From Butyricicoccus faecihominis (GTDB lineage Bacteria; Bacillota; Clostridia; Oscillospirales; Butyricicoccaceae): 64,000 bases of DNA. A model generated the notes under the pieces. The model was not told where the DNA came from and ran no database searches. It saw only the letters and a program-made list of their open reading frames with translations. The first letter of the stretch is position 1. Each line of letters begins with the position of its first letter. Positions 1 to 8,721 of this stretch are shown here, piece after piece. The DNA lies in NCBI RefSeq assembly GCF_024462775.1, contig NZ_JANGCE010000003.1, positions 124,001 to 188,000 on the forward strand, written 5' to 3'. The position numbers and the translations under genes are program-made.

Positions 1-1
1 G

Positions 2-712
2 GTCCCGGTGATGTGCGCAGGCCTATACGACCTCTATCAGGGGGAGGGCTGCGCGCAGAAGGTGGAGGCCGTGTCGAACGGCGCTACGCCCGTCAGCACC
101 TATATGGAAAAGGGCTTTGCATTCCTCCAAATGCTGATCGACAAGGGGTATATGGACCCGGAGCGGGCGCTAGACACGCTGCCATCCCGGGAAGAAGAGC
201 GGGAATTTTTCGCGGAGAGGAACTGCGCCTTTATTTGCGCCCTCTATCGCGGCAAGGCCTTCCGCGGCTATCCGTTTGAAATCCAAATGACGCCCCTGCC
301 GGTGCTGGAAAGCGGCTCTATCTGCGTTGTGGGCGCCGACCAGAGGCTGGCGGTCAACCCGGGCTCCCAGCATCTGGACGCGGCCGTCGCCATCGTGGAG
401 GCGCTGGGCCGGACGGAAACGCTGGATTCCTTCGCCAACAATCAAGGGAAAATCTCTTCTTCCCGAAATGCCACGGCCCCGGACATTCCCCAGTCGGATT
501 TGCTGATCGCCTGCGTGGCTGAGGGCGGGCAGATTCCCAATCAGGACTTTCGCCTGCATTTTAACGTGTGGGATACCGTGCGGGAGCTGAGCCAGCAGCT
601 CTGTCAGGGGCGGAGCGTGGCGGAAGTGACGGCGGAATACGACGCCATACAGCGGGAGGAGATCTCCAAATATGGGGGCGCCGCCGTGGGGGAAGGTTGG
701 ACAGACGATTGA
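2..712 (+). CDS. Extracellular solute-binding protein, C-terminal part (cut by window edge)
   Basis: The reading frame is open from the first bases and stops at 710-712, so only the last ~236 residues are visible. The fragment looks like the C-terminal lobe of a family 1 (MalE-type) ABC-transporter binding protein: stretches such as AAVAIVEALG and the closing NVWDTVRELSQQL helix are typical, but no single motif is decisive. A hybrid sensor kinase follows after 92 bases on the same strand, and such pairs can form a nutrient-sensing unit; that link is inference. The N-terminus and any lipobox lie outside the window, so the ligand cannot be guessed. Confidence 0.6.
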   Translation, partial: VPVMCAGLYDLYQGEGCAQKVEAVSNGATPVSTYMEKGFAFLQMLIDKGYMDPERALDTLPSREEEREFFAERNCAFICALYRGKAFRGYPFEIQMTPLPVLESGSICVVGADQRLAVNPGSQHLDAAVAIVEALGRTETLDSFANNQGKISSSRNATAPDIPQSDLLIACVAEGGQIPNQDFRLHFNVWDTVRELSQQLCQGRSVAEVTAEYDAIQREEISKYGGAAVGEGWTDD

Positions 713-804
713 TTTTATGGTAACATAATAAGGCCTATCAGCCTGTATCAACGGGTAATGTAACGATAAGCCGGGAGTACCGTCCCGGGAAAGGGGAGCG
801 CAAC

Positions 805-3597
805 ATGAGCAACTTAAGACGGGCAGTCTTGCGGTGCGGGGCCCTGCTGCTGACCCTGACCGTCGCGTTTGTATCCGTCTTTTGTGGCGGCGTCCGGGCG
901 GCAGCGGCGCCGGAACGGATTTTAAAGGTTCCGTTCCCGCAGGTGCCCGGGTTCACGGAAACGGACGAATTCGGCAACCGGCACGGCATCGTGGTGGACT
1001 ATCTTAACGAAATTGCCAATTACACCGGCTGGAAATATGAATATGTGGATATGGACAGCGACTCGGCCCTCTCGGGCTTTATGAACGGGGAATACGACCT
1101 GTTGGGCGGAGCCTACTATCAGCCCGCGCTGGAGCAGTACTTCGCCTACCCGGACTATAACGCGGGTTATACCAAAGCCTTTCTGCTCTCCCGCAGGGAC
1201 GATGAGAGCATACGGGCTTACGACTGGGAGAGCATGGCAGGAAAGACCATCGGCGTCTACGACCGCGCCGAGGAGAATATCCATAGGCTGCAAAGTTTTC
1301 TTACCATCAACCAAATCGATTGCACCATCGTCTACTACAGCGGCGAGCAGATGTCCGAGGAAGGGAACCTGTACCACTATTTGAAGGATGGAGAGGTCGA
1401 CATGCTGCTGGGCAACAGCTCGGACAGCGACGAAGCCTTCCGCCCGGTGGCCGCGTTCGATTCCCAGCCTCATTATATCGTCACGACGCCGGACCGCCCG
1501 GACATTCTGGCCGAGCTCAACATGGCGCTGGAGAAGATTGCCGACGCAAGCCCCAGCTTCGCGCAGGACCGCTACGACGCCAACTTCACAGACAGCGGCA
1601 TCGCCAGTATTTTTTTAAACGAGGAGGAAATGGCATACATTCGCCGGAAGCAGACCGTATCGGTGGCGGTGGTGGACCAGTGGCACCCCTTCTACTGCTT
1701 GGAGTCAGCCAACAACCTCCACAATGGGCTGATCCCGGACGTTCTGGACCGGGTGGCGGCGTACACCGGCCTTACCTTTACTTATGTGACCGCGGATAGC
1801 TATGCCGAGGCCATTGAGCTGGTGCGCCGGGGCGAGGCCGATATGCTCGGCGCCTTTCTGGGTACGACGGATGAGGGCGTGGAGCTGGATATGGCCCTGT
1901 CCAGCACCTATGCCACCCTCAACGACATCGTCGCCCGGAACAAGTCGGTCAGCTTCCCCGCCGAGGGGCTGGTGGGCGCGGTCATGGAGGGGCGGCATAT
2001 CCCCGCCAGCATACGGGCCGCCGAGGAGCGGACCTACCGCAACGTGCCGGATGCCCTTGCGGCCGTAAACCGGGGCGAGGTGGACTTCGTTTACGGCCTC
2101 TCCGCCCGGATCGAGCAGGTCATTCAGGAGCACCACTTTTCCAACGTCGTGCCCAACACCCTCGTCAACAATCGCAACGACATTTGCTTTGCGCTGCCCC
2201 GGCCCACCACGGTGGAGCTACTCACCATTTTAAACAAGGCCGTCAACAGCCTGAGCAGCGAGGACAAGGTCACGCTGGTCAATCAAAACCTGATCTCGGT
2301 GGGGGCAGGCCACCTCTCCGTGGTGGAGCTGGTCTACGCCAACCCCTTTCTTTTCGTGTCCCTATGCGCCGGTATCTTTCTGCTGCTGGGCGTGCTGCTG
2401 CTGGTGGTCGCCCGTTCCCGCATCCGCGCCGCCCGCATGCTGGGCGAGCTGGAGCGGGCGGAGGCCGCCAGCCGGGCCAAGGGAGAGTTCCTCTCCCGCA
2501 TGAGCCACGAGATCCGCACCCCCATGAACGCCATCGTGGGTCTGAGTGAGCTCACCTGCCGGAGAGAGGATGTCTCGGAGGGCGTGCGGGAGAATCTGTT
2601 GAAACTCCGCGCCTCTTCGCACTACTTATTAAGCCTCATCAGCGACATTTTGGATATGAGCCGCATCGACAACGGCATGATGACGGTCTCGAGCGAGCCC
2701 TTCTCTCTGGAACGGCTCCTGACCGATCTGGAGAGCATGATGGCCTCGGAGGCCGGCCGGCGTGAAATCAGCTTTTCGGTGGTGCGGGACCTCACCGACG
2801 ACGCCGTGCTGGGGGACGCCGTGCGTCTCAAGCAAATTCTGACCAATCTGGTTTCCAACGCGTTCAAGTTTACCCCCTCCGGCGGGTGGGTCCGCCTTAC
2901 CGTCACCGAGACGGAACAGGGCGACGGGCGGGCGAGCTACCGTTTTCAGGTGGCGGACAGCGGCGTGGGCATCGCGCCCGAGCATCAGGAGCGAATCTTC
3001 GGCGCCTTTGAGCAGGTGGGCCCCAATCTGGCCAAGAGTCAGGGAACCGGCTTGGGCCTTGCCATCAGCCGAACGCTGGTGGAACTGATGGGCGGAGAAC
3101 TGAAAATTAGGAGTGCGCTGGGTCAGGGCAGCGAGTTTTACTTCACGGTGTCCCTCCCTCTGGGCGGCGAAGCGTCCGCGCCTGAGTCCTCCGGGCAGCC
3201 GCAGTCCCTGAACGGGCTGCGTATCCTGCTGGCCGAGGACAACGACCTGAACGCTGAGATCGCCACCGAGCTGCTGGAGCTTCAGGGCGCCAAGGTGAGC
3301 CGGGCCGAAAACGGGGCGGTGGCCGTTGCCCTCTTCCGGGACAGCGCGCCCGGGGAATTTCAGGCCGTCCTCATGGATATCCAGATGCCGGAGCTGAACG
3401 GTCTGGAAGCCGCGCGGGAAATCCGGGCCATGGACCGGCCGGACGCCGGAAGCCTCCCCATCATCGCCATGACGGCCAACTCCTTTCAGGAGGACGTGGA
3501 CGCGGCCATGAAGGCGGGAATGAACGGCTTCGTGACGAAACCGGTGGACGCCGACTATCTCTATCAGGTGCTGCATCAGGCGGTGAAGCGCCGCTGA
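805..3597 (+). CDS. Hybrid sensor histidine kinase with tandem periplasmic-binding sensor domains
   Basis: A 930-residue protein with a signal/anchor helix (about 10-35), two consecutive PBPb/SBP_bac_3-like sensor domains (about 40-255 and 280-500), a membrane helix (about 513-536), a HisKA domain with phospho-accepting His568 in the motif SRMSHEIRTPMNAI, a HATPase domain with the GTGLGLAIS box, and a receiver domain with phospho-acceptor Asp858 in LMDIQMPELNG. This is a BvgS/EvgS-like layout but without a C-terminal Hpt domain, so the phosphorelay must finish on another protein. No response regulator is adjacent. The start is supported by the Shine-Dalgarno AAAGGGGAG six bases upstream. It probably senses an amino acid or similar small ligand outside the cell. 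Confidence 0.9.
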   Translation: MSNLRRAVLRCGALLLTLTVAFVSVFCGGVRAAAAPERILKVPFPQVPGFTETDEFGNRHGIVVDYLNEIANYTGWKYEYVDMDSDSALSGFMNGEYDLLGGAYYQPALEQYFAYPDYNAGYTKAFLLSRRDDESIRAYDWESMAGKTIGVYDRAEENIHRLQSFLTINQIDCTIVYYSGEQMSEEGNLYHYLKDGEVDMLLGNSSDSDEAFRPVAAFDSQPHYIVTTPDRPDILAELNMALEKIADASPSFAQDRYDANFTDSGIASIFLNEEEMAYIRRKQTVSVAVVDQWHPFYCLESANNLHNGLIPDVLDRVAAYTGLTFTYVTADSYAEAIELVRRGEADMLGAFLGTTDEGVELDMALSSTYATLNDIVARNKSVSFPAEGLVGAVMEGRHIPASIRAAEERTYRNVPDALAAVNRGEVDFVYGLSARIEQVIQEHHFSNVVPNTLVNNRNDICFALPRPTTVELLTILNKAVNSLSSEDKVTLVNQNLISVGAGHLSVVELVYANPFLFVSLCAGIFLLLGVLLLVVARSRIRAARMLGELERAEAASRAKGEFLSRMSHEIRTPMNAIVGLSELTCRREDVSEGVRENLLKLRASSHYLLSLISDILDMSRIDNGMMTVSSEPFSLERLLTDLESMMASEAGRREISFSVVRDLTDDAVLGDAVRLKQILTNLVSNAFKFTPSGGWVRLTVTETEQGDGRASYRFQVADSGVGIAPEHQERIFGAFEQVGPNLAKSQGTGLGLAISRTLVELMGGELKIRSALGQGSEFYFTVSLPLGGEASAPESSGQPQSLNGLRILLAEDNDLNAEIATELLELQGAKVSRAENGAVAVALFRDSAPGEFQAVLMDIQMPELNGLEAAREIRAMDRPDAGSLPIIAMTANSFQEDVDAAMKAGMNGFVTKPVDADYLYQVLHQAVKRR

Positions 3598-3674
3598 GCC
3601 GCCGCGATCCGGTAAGACAATTTAGATGACGCGGGGCCCCACAATGATTGGCGCTTTGGGTTGCTTAGAAAATA

Positions 3675-3718
3675 GGAAAAGCCGCACGTCTTGATTTCTC
3701 AAGACGTGCGGCTTTTCC
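3675..3718. terminator. Bidirectional rho-independent terminator
   Basis: A perfect hairpin: GGAAAAGCCGCACGTCTTG and its complement around a short loop, T-rich on both strands. It ends the sensor-kinase transcript on the plus strand. It also lies immediately beyond the 3' end of the tRNA gene on the minus strand. Confidence 0.9.
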
Positions 3719-3721
3719 TTT

Positions 3722-3797
3722 TGGCACCCCGAAGACGATTCGAACGTCCGACCTACCGCTTAGGAGGCGGTTGCTCTATCCCCTGAGCTACCGGGGC
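3722..3797 (-). tRNA. tRNA-Arg (anticodon CCU)
   Basis: The minus strand folds into a full cloverleaf: acceptor GCCCCGG pairs with TCGGGGT, D stem GCTC/GAGC, anticodon stem ACCGC/GCGGT with loop CTCCTAA (anticodon CCT), T arm GGACG-TTCGAAT-CGTCT, discriminator G and an encoded CCA. It reads AGG codons. A promoter at 3894-3922 (minus) gives about a 90-nt leader. Confidence 0.95.
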
Positions 3798-3893
3798 GTA
3801 TGATTTTTTTTCGCGGCGCGCGAGAATATGGAATGAAAAACTGGTAAGGGACGGCAAAAATCACATACTAGGCTTATGCGGTCCGCGCTTTTT

Positions 3894-3922
3894 ATGATAC
3901 CGCACAACGAAGGAAAAGTCAA
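3894..3922 (-). promoter_or_regulatory. Promoter for tRNA-Arg
   Basis: On the minus strand TTGACT (3917-3922) and TATCAT (3894-3899) are separated by 17 bases. The only gene downstream is the tRNA. Confidence 0.6.
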
Positions 3923-3991
3923 TCGAGAATGAGAATGGAAAATATAAAGCCCGAATATTTATGAATTTCGGCGATTTCCACAAGAATGCCA

Positions 3992-4020
3992 TTGCACCGG
4001 CTCAATAAAAATGGTAGAAT
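3992..4020 (+). promoter_or_regulatory. Promoter for the oxaloacetate decarboxylase operon
   Basis: TTGCAC (3992-3997), a 17-base spacer and TAGAAT (4015-4020) lie 80 bases ahead of the oadA start. The rest of the 3800-4099 interval is AT-rich and shows no gene. Confidence 0.6.
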
Positions 4021-4099
4021 ACAAGTAATTAAAATGGGTCAGTAGGGGGCTTTTCCCACCGAAGGCCTATTTTAGCGGTTAAAAGGAGGGCATCGAAAC

Positions 4100-5482
4100 G
4101 TGAAACAAATGCACATTACGGAAACCGTGCTGCGCGACGCGCAGCAGTCGTTGATCGCTACCCGGATGCCGTTTGCGGATTTTGAAGCTGTGCTGGACGA
4201 GATGGATCAGGCCGGCTATCACTCGGTGGAATGCTGGGGCGGGGCAACGTTCGATTCCTGCCTGCGCTATCTGCACGAGGATCCGTGGGAACGGCTGCGG
4301 AAGATCAAATCGCACATGAAAAACACAAAGCTGCAAATGCTGCTGCGCGGTCAAAATCTGCTCGGTTATCACCATTATTCCGACGATACCGTGCGCCGCT
4401 TCGTGCGAAAAAGCATCGAAAACGGCATGGATATCATTCGCATATTCGACGCGCTGAACGATATGCGCAATATCGAAGTCGCGGTACAGGAATGCATCGC
4501 CGCGGGCGGCCACGCGCAGGGCTGCATCTGCTATACGCTCAGTCCGATCCACAACCTTGATTTGTTCGTCTCGCTCGGTAAGCAGATCGAGGAAATGGGC
4601 TGCCACAGCCTTTGCATCAAGGACATGGCGGGCATCATGAGCCCGAAGGAATGCTTTGAGCTGGTCAGCGCGCTGCGGGAGAATATCAGCCTGCCGATCT
4701 ACGTGCATACGCACGCGACCACGGGCCTTGGCTACATGACCTATCTGAAGGCGGCGGAGGCGGGCGCGGCCGGGATCGACTGCGCGACCTCGTGCTTCTC
4801 GGGCGGCACCAGCCAGCCCGCCACGGAATCGCTTGTCTATACGCTGGCGCAGATGGGCTTCGACTGCGGCGTGGATACCAAGATTCTGAAAAAAGTAAAC
4901 GACTTTTTCATTCCCGTGCAGCAAAGATTCGCGGCGAGCGGCGTGTTCGATCCTTATGTGCTGTCGACCAAGACCGATGCGCTCGTCTACCAGATTCCGG
5001 GCGGCATGCTGTCCAATCTGGTCGCGCAGCTCAAGGCGCAGAACGCGATTGACAAGCTGGACGCGGTGCTGGCGGAAACGCCCCGCGTGCGCGAGGATCT
5101 GGGCTATCCGCCGCTCGTAACGCCGCTTTCCCAGATGGTCGGCGTGCAGGCGACGGTCAACGTATTGCTCGGCGAGCGGTATAAGTCCATCGGCAAGGAA
5201 ATCAAAAGCTATATCCGCGGCGAATACGGTAAAGCGCCCGGCAGCATCGACGCCGCGCTGGCGGAAAAGGTGCTGGGCGGCGAACAGCCGCTCACCACGC
5301 GCTATGCCGATACGTTGGAGCCTGAGTTCGACAAGGCGAAGGAATACCTCGGCGGCCGCGCGGAAAGCGAGGAGGACGTGCTCAGCTACATCGCCTTCCC
5401 GCAGCAGGCCGAGCAGTATTTTGATATTCGCGACGCGGAAAAGCCTTTTGTCGCGCAGTTCACCATCAGGGAGGTAGGGTAA
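4100..5482 (+). CDS. oadA: Oxaloacetate decarboxylase alpha subunit (carboxyltransferase), without biotin domain
   Basis: The protein transfers the carboxyl group of oxaloacetate to carrier-bound biotin in the cytoplasm. The HMG-CoA-lyase-like TIM barrel shows the RDAQQS motif (Asp13), catalytic Lys174 in IKDMAG and metal-binding His203/His205 in VHTHATTG, followed by a PYC_OADA-type C-terminal region. At 460 residues it lacks the C-terminal biotinyl domain of classical OadA (about 590). That domain is supplied by a separate gene in the same operon, which continues after 3 bases with oadG. The start has AAAGGAGGG upstream. The carboxyltransferase half of pyruvate carboxylase is a close relative, but the OadG/OadB neighbours favour a Na+-pumping decarboxylase. 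Confidence 0.92.
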   Translation: MKQMHITETVLRDAQQSLIATRMPFADFEAVLDEMDQAGYHSVECWGGATFDSCLRYLHEDPWERLRKIKSHMKNTKLQMLLRGQNLLGYHHYSDDTVRRFVRKSIENGMDIIRIFDALNDMRNIEVAVQECIAAGGHAQGCICYTLSPIHNLDLFVSLGKQIEEMGCHSLCIKDMAGIMSPKECFELVSALRENISLPIYVHTHATTGLGYMTYLKAAEAGAAGIDCATSCFSGGTSQPATESLVYTLAQMGFDCGVDTKILKKVNDFFIPVQQRFAASGVFDPYVLSTKTDALVYQIPGGMLSNLVAQLKAQNAIDKLDAVLAETPRVREDLGYPPLVTPLSQMVGVQATVNVLLGERYKSIGKEIKSYIRGEYGKAPGSIDAALAEKVLGGEQPLTTRYADTLEPEFDKAKEYLGGRAESEEDVLSYIAFPQQAEQYFDIRDAEKPFVAQFTIREVG

Positions 5483-5485
5483 ACC

Positions 5486-5818
5486 ATGTTGATCGGCAAT
5501 ATGACCACGGAATCGCTGATGATCGCGGTATCCGGTATTGTAATCGTTTTCATCATGCTGGCGGTGCTCTCCATCATCATCGTGGCGATTTCCCGCGCGG
5601 TCGGTTCCATCGCGGGCAGCATGTCCGCCGCGCCGGCAGCCGCGGCGCCCGGCCCCGCGCCCGTTCGCCCGCCCGTGCCCGCGCCCGCCCCGGTGGCGGC
5701 GCCGGTGCAGCTTTCCGGCGTGAACGATTTGACCGCGGCCTGCATCATGGCCATTGTCAGCGACGAGCTCGGCGTGACGCCGGACCAGCTTGTTTTCAAA
5801 TCCATTCGAGCACTGTAA
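5486..5818 (+). CDS. oadG: Oxaloacetate decarboxylase gamma-type small membrane subunit
   Basis: A 110-residue protein with one N-terminal membrane helix (about 12-40), an Ala/Pro-rich flexible linker, and a short soluble C-terminus (LTAACIMAIVSDELGVTPDQLVF). This is the OadG organisation: it anchors the soluble carboxyltransferase to the membrane pump subunit. It sits between oadA and the biotin carrier gene in one transcript. Confidence 0.85.
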   Translation: MLIGNMTTESLMIAVSGIVIVFIMLAVLSIIIVAISRAVGSIAGSMSAAPAAAAPGPAPVRPPVPAPAPVAAPVQLSGVNDLTAACIMAIVSDELGVTPDQLVFKSIRAL

Positions 5819-5833
5819 AAGGGGGTAATCGAC

Positions 5834-6211
5834 ATGAAGTATATCGTAACGCTGAACGGCAAGCAATATGAAGTAGAAGTGGAAAAGGGGCAGGCCACCG
5901 CCGTGCTGAAGGGCGACGCTCCGGCGGCTCCCGCGGCTCCCGCGGCGGCGCCGGCCGCAGCGCCCGCACCGGCGGCTCCGGCGGCAGCGCCCGCCGCAGG
6001 CGGCGAGAGCGTGGCGGCGCCCATGCCCGGCACCATTCTGGACGTGCGCTGCGCTGTCGGCCAGCAGGTCAAGGCGGGCGACGTGCTGTTCATCCTCGAA
6101 GCGATGAAGATGGAAAATGAGATCTGCGCGCCGCATGACGGCGTCGTCTCTTCGGTCAGTGTGCAAAAGGGCGCGGCCGTAGATACCGGCGCTGTTCTGT
6201 GCGCGCTGTAA
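5834..6211 (+). CDS. Biotin carboxyl carrier subunit of the decarboxylase
   Basis: The 125-residue protein has a short N-terminal beta segment, a roughly 30-residue Pro/Ala swinging linker and a C-terminal biotinyl domain carrying EAMKMEN, with Lys92 as the biotin attachment site. It carries CO2 from the alpha subunit to the membrane beta subunit. Separate carriers of this kind occur in glutaconyl- and methylmalonyl-CoA decarboxylases and in split oxaloacetate decarboxylases. The neighbouring OadA fixes the likely substrate as oxaloacetate. Confidence 0.9.
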   Translation: MKYIVTLNGKQYEVEVEKGQATAVLKGDAPAAPAAPAAAPAAAPAPAAPAAAPAAGGESVAAPMPGTILDVRCAVGQQVKAGDVLFILEAMKMENEICAPHDGVVSSVSVQKGAAVDTGAVLCAL

Positions 6212-6226
6212 CAGGGGGCGTCGAAT

Positions 6227-7396
6227 ATGGGAGACTTTTCCTTCATCGGTGTGCTCGAAAAAATCATTACCGAATCCGGCTTCGCCGCCATGGTACAGGA
6301 CCCGCGCAGCCTTGTGATGATCCTCATCGCGTGCGTGCTGCTCTATCTCGGCATTGGTAAGAAGTTTGAGCCGCTGCTGCTCGTGCCGATCGCGTTCGGC
6401 ATCCTGCTGGCCAACTTTCCGCTCACCGGCCTTCTGAACGGTCCGGTCGTCGCGGCGGACGGCACCATGACCAGCCCCGGCATGCTGTGGGTGTTCTATC
6501 AGGGCGTGCAGCACGCGATCTATCCGTCCATCATCTTTCTCGGCATCGGCGCGATGACCGACTTTGGCCCGCTGATCGCGCGGCCCTCCTCCATGCTGCT
6601 CGGCGCGGCCGCGCAGTTCGGCATTTTCTCCGCGTTCCTGCTCGCGCTCGCGCTCGGCTTCCCGGAAGCGGTCGCGGCGGCGATCGGCGTAATCGGCGGC
6701 GCGGACGGCCCGACCGCTATCCTGACGGCCTCCAAGCTCGCCCCGGCGTTCCTGCCCGCGATTGCGATTGCCGCTTATTCCTACATGGCGCTGATCCCGC
6801 TGATTCAGCCGCCGCTCATGCGCGCGCTGACGACGCAGAAGGAGCGCGAGATCAAAATGGAGCAGCTCCGTCCGGTATCCAAGGCGGAAAAGATCGTGTT
6901 CCCGGTCGCGGTCACGATTATTGTCGTCGGCCTGATCCCGGAAACCGCGCCGCTGATCGGCATGCTGATGCTGGGCAACCTGTTCCGCGAATGCGGCGTG
7001 GTGGACCGTCTGTCCGATACGGCGCAAAACACGCTGATCAACATCATCACGATCTTCCTCGGCCTGTCTGTCGGCTGTAAGGCGGTCGCGGAGACCTTCC
7101 TGTCTTGGGATACCATCAAGATCATTGTGCTTGGCTTGCTTGCGTTCATGCTGTCCACGGCGGGCGGCCTGATCTTCGGCAAGGTGATGTGCAAGCTGTC
7201 CGGCGGCAAGATCAACCCGCTGATCGGTTCGGCCGGCGTTTCCGCCGTGCCGATGGCCGCGCGCGTCGCGCAGGTAGAGGGCCAGAAGGCCAACCCGGCT
7301 AACTTCCTGCTCATGCACGCCATGGGCCCGAACGTGGCCGGCGTCATCGGCTCCGCTGTCGCCGCGGGCTTTATGATCAAGGTGTTCGGCGGCTGA
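6227..7396 (+). CDS. oadB: Na+-pumping decarboxylase beta subunit
   Basis: A 389-residue polytopic membrane protein of the OadB/GcdB/MmdB family. It decarboxylates carboxybiotin and exports Na+. Hydrophobic segments cover most of the chain, and the signature GGADGPTAI (about 157-165) holds the Asp that corresponds to the Na+-binding aspartate of characterised beta subunits. It is the last gene of the four-gene operon; a terminator follows at 7415-7450. The family does not by itself define the acid that is decarboxylated. Confidence 0.92.
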   Translation: MGDFSFIGVLEKIITESGFAAMVQDPRSLVMILIACVLLYLGIGKKFEPLLLVPIAFGILLANFPLTGLLNGPVVAADGTMTSPGMLWVFYQGVQHAIYPSIIFLGIGAMTDFGPLIARPSSMLLGAAAQFGIFSAFLLALALGFPEAVAAAIGVIGGADGPTAILTASKLAPAFLPAIAIAAYSYMALIPLIQPPLMRALTTQKEREIKMEQLRPVSKAEKIVFPVAVTIIVVGLIPETAPLIGMLMLGNLFRECGVVDRLSDTAQNTLINIITIFLGLSVGCKAVAETFLSWDTIKIIVLGLLAFMLSTAGGLIFGKVMCKLSGGKINPLIGSAGVSAVPMAARVAQVEGQKANPANFLLMHAMGPNVAGVIGSAVAAGFMIKVFGG

Positions 7397-7414
7397 TAAA
7401 AGAAATGAGTAATA

Positions 7415-7450
7415 AAAACGGCTGTGCAGCTTGTGCACGGCCGTTTTTCT
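7415..7450 (+). terminator. Terminator of the oad operon
   Basis: Hairpin AAAACGGCTGTGCA / TGCACGGCCGTTTT with one G-U pair, followed by a T run, 20 bases after oadB. Confidence 0.9.
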
Positions 7451-7478
7451 TGCGCAACGTGTGAAAAAGCGGTATGAT
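7450..7478 (+). promoter_or_regulatory. Promoter for the DUF3795 gene
   Basis: TTGCGC, a 17-base spacer and TATGAT directly follow the oad terminator, 33 bases before the next start codon. Confidence 0.5.
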
Positions 7479-7510
7479 ACTCTAAACGGCGATACAGAAA
7501 GGGGAAGCGT

Positions 7511-7924
7511 ATGAAAATGCCGCAACGGATGGACCCGAGGATGTTCGCGCCCTGTGGGATGAACTGCACGGTCTGCTATAAGCATTGCTACCATAAGAAG
7601 CCTTGCTTGGGCTGCCTGTACAGTGACGAAGGCAAACCGGAGCATTGCAGGGCCTGCAAAATCAAGGACTGCGTCCGCGAAAAGGGCCTTTCGTATTGCT
7701 ATCAGTGCGCGGAATATCCCTGTCAACGAATCAAGAACCTTGAAAAGAGCTATCATAAGCGCTATCATGCCAGCTTGATGCAGAATAGCCGGACGGTGGA
7801 GACGGAAGGGCTGGAGGCGTTTATGCAAAGCCAGCGCCAAGCGTTTACCTGCCCCAAATGCGGCGGCGTGATATCCCTACACGACGATGAATGCAGCGAA
7901 TGCCAGGAGCCAAAGGGTAAATAA
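7511..7924 (+). CDS. DUF3795-type cysteine-rich protein with C-terminal zinc ribbon
   Basis: A 137-residue soluble protein. The first ~80 residues carry the dense Cys pattern of DUF3795 proteins (CGMNCTVC, CLGCLY, CRACKIKDC, CYQCAEYPC). The C-terminus adds a CPKCGG...CSEC rubredoxin-like knuckle. Both parts probably bind metal. Function is unknown in the family. The gene has its own promoter and terminator context and no obvious partner. Confidence 0.75.
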   Translation: MKMPQRMDPRMFAPCGMNCTVCYKHCYHKKPCLGCLYSDEGKPEHCRACKIKDCVREKGLSYCYQCAEYPCQRIKNLEKSYHKRYHASLMQNSRTVETEGLEAFMQSQRQAFTCPKCGGVISLHDDECSECQEPKGK

Positions 7925-7956
7925 TGTACAAAATTGCATAAGTTCGTGCGGTTTTG

Positions 7957-7985
7957 TTGCATGATAAGGCAATTTGCGGTATGAT
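7957..7985 (+). promoter_or_regulatory. Promoter for the DUF4203 membrane protein
   Basis: TTGCAT (7957-7962), 17 bases, TATGAT (7980-7985), 30 bases before the start at 8016. Confidence 0.55.
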
Positions 7986-8015
7986 AGTCCTATCAGAAAT
8001 AGGGGAGGAAGCTTT

Positions 8016-8591
8016 ATGGAACTGGACGGATTATCGGGGATTATGCTCGCGTTCGGTATTATTTTTGCACTGGTCAACTGCTTTCTGGGGTATCGGCTGC
8101 AGCGTGTTTGGATCGCGGCGACCTGCTTTGTGATCGGCTTTATTGTGGGCGGCGTGATTAGCTCGCATTTTGCGCTGCACATGGCGCTGGGCGTACTGCT
8201 CAGCATGGCGATCGGCGTTCTGCTGGTGCTTGTTTCATTTAAACTGTATCTGGCGGGCGTATTCGTGTTTACCAGCGGGCTGACGCTGCTGCTTTGCCGC
8301 ATGCTGATCGAAACGACATGGCTCGGCTGGACGGTGGGCGCGCTGGCCGGCCTGCTGATCGGCATTGCGTCGGTCAAGGCGACGCGGGTGGTCATGATCC
8401 TTGTCAGCGCCGTCAGCGGCGGGCTGAACGCGGGCCAGATGCTGATCTCGCTCATGCCGGGGGCGGCGACAGGGTCGGCGTGGATGCCGCTTCTGGTGGG
8501 CGTTCTGCTGGCCTTATCGGGCGTCGCGTTTCAGTTCGCCACGACGAAAGACCGGCCGCATGTGCCCAAGGTGACGGCGGAAGACAAATAA
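8016..8591 (+). CDS. DUF4203/TMEM198-like membrane protein
   Basis: A 191-residue protein made almost entirely of about seven hydrophobic helices with glycine-rich turns, resembling DUF4203. The start at 8016 is chosen over a longer reading from 7974 because AGGGGAGGAAG lies just upstream of it, and the longer start would overlap the promoter's -10. The hydrophilic tail ends in TTKDRPHVPKVTAEDK. No function is known; a TetR gene follows. Confidence 0.65.
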   Translation: MELDGLSGIMLAFGIIFALVNCFLGYRLQRVWIAATCFVIGFIVGGVISSHFALHMALGVLLSMAIGVLLVLVSFKLYLAGVFVFTSGLTLLLCRMLIETTWLGWTVGALAGLLIGIASVKATRVVMILVSAVSGGLNAGQMLISLMPGAATGSAWMPLLVGVLLALSGVAFQFATTKDRPHVPKVTAEDK

Positions 8592-8663
8592 AACGAAAGC
8601 GCGAGGCGCGTATTCCGGCGGCAGAAACGCCGGAATATTTTTTGCCGAGGAACAGGGGTTCGA

Positions 8664-8691
8664 TTGACATTTGGTCGAAATTTGATATAAT
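8664..8691 (+). promoter_or_regulatory. Strong promoter of the TetR gene with possible operator
   Basis: Consensus TTGACA (8664-8669), a 16-base spacer and TATAAT (8686-8691). The spacer holds a weak dyad ATTT..G..C..AAAT, which would suit autoregulation by the TetR product; that part is inference. Confidence 0.75.
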
Positions 8692-8721
8692 AGATACAGA
8701 AATGAATGGGTGGTCTTTATT

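Noticed and set aside
4079-7840. A 1253-codon open frame on the minus strand opposite the oad operon
   Set aside because: It is antisense to four clear genes, rich in His/Arg/Ala/Gly as expected from reversed GC-rich codons, and has no recognisable domain.
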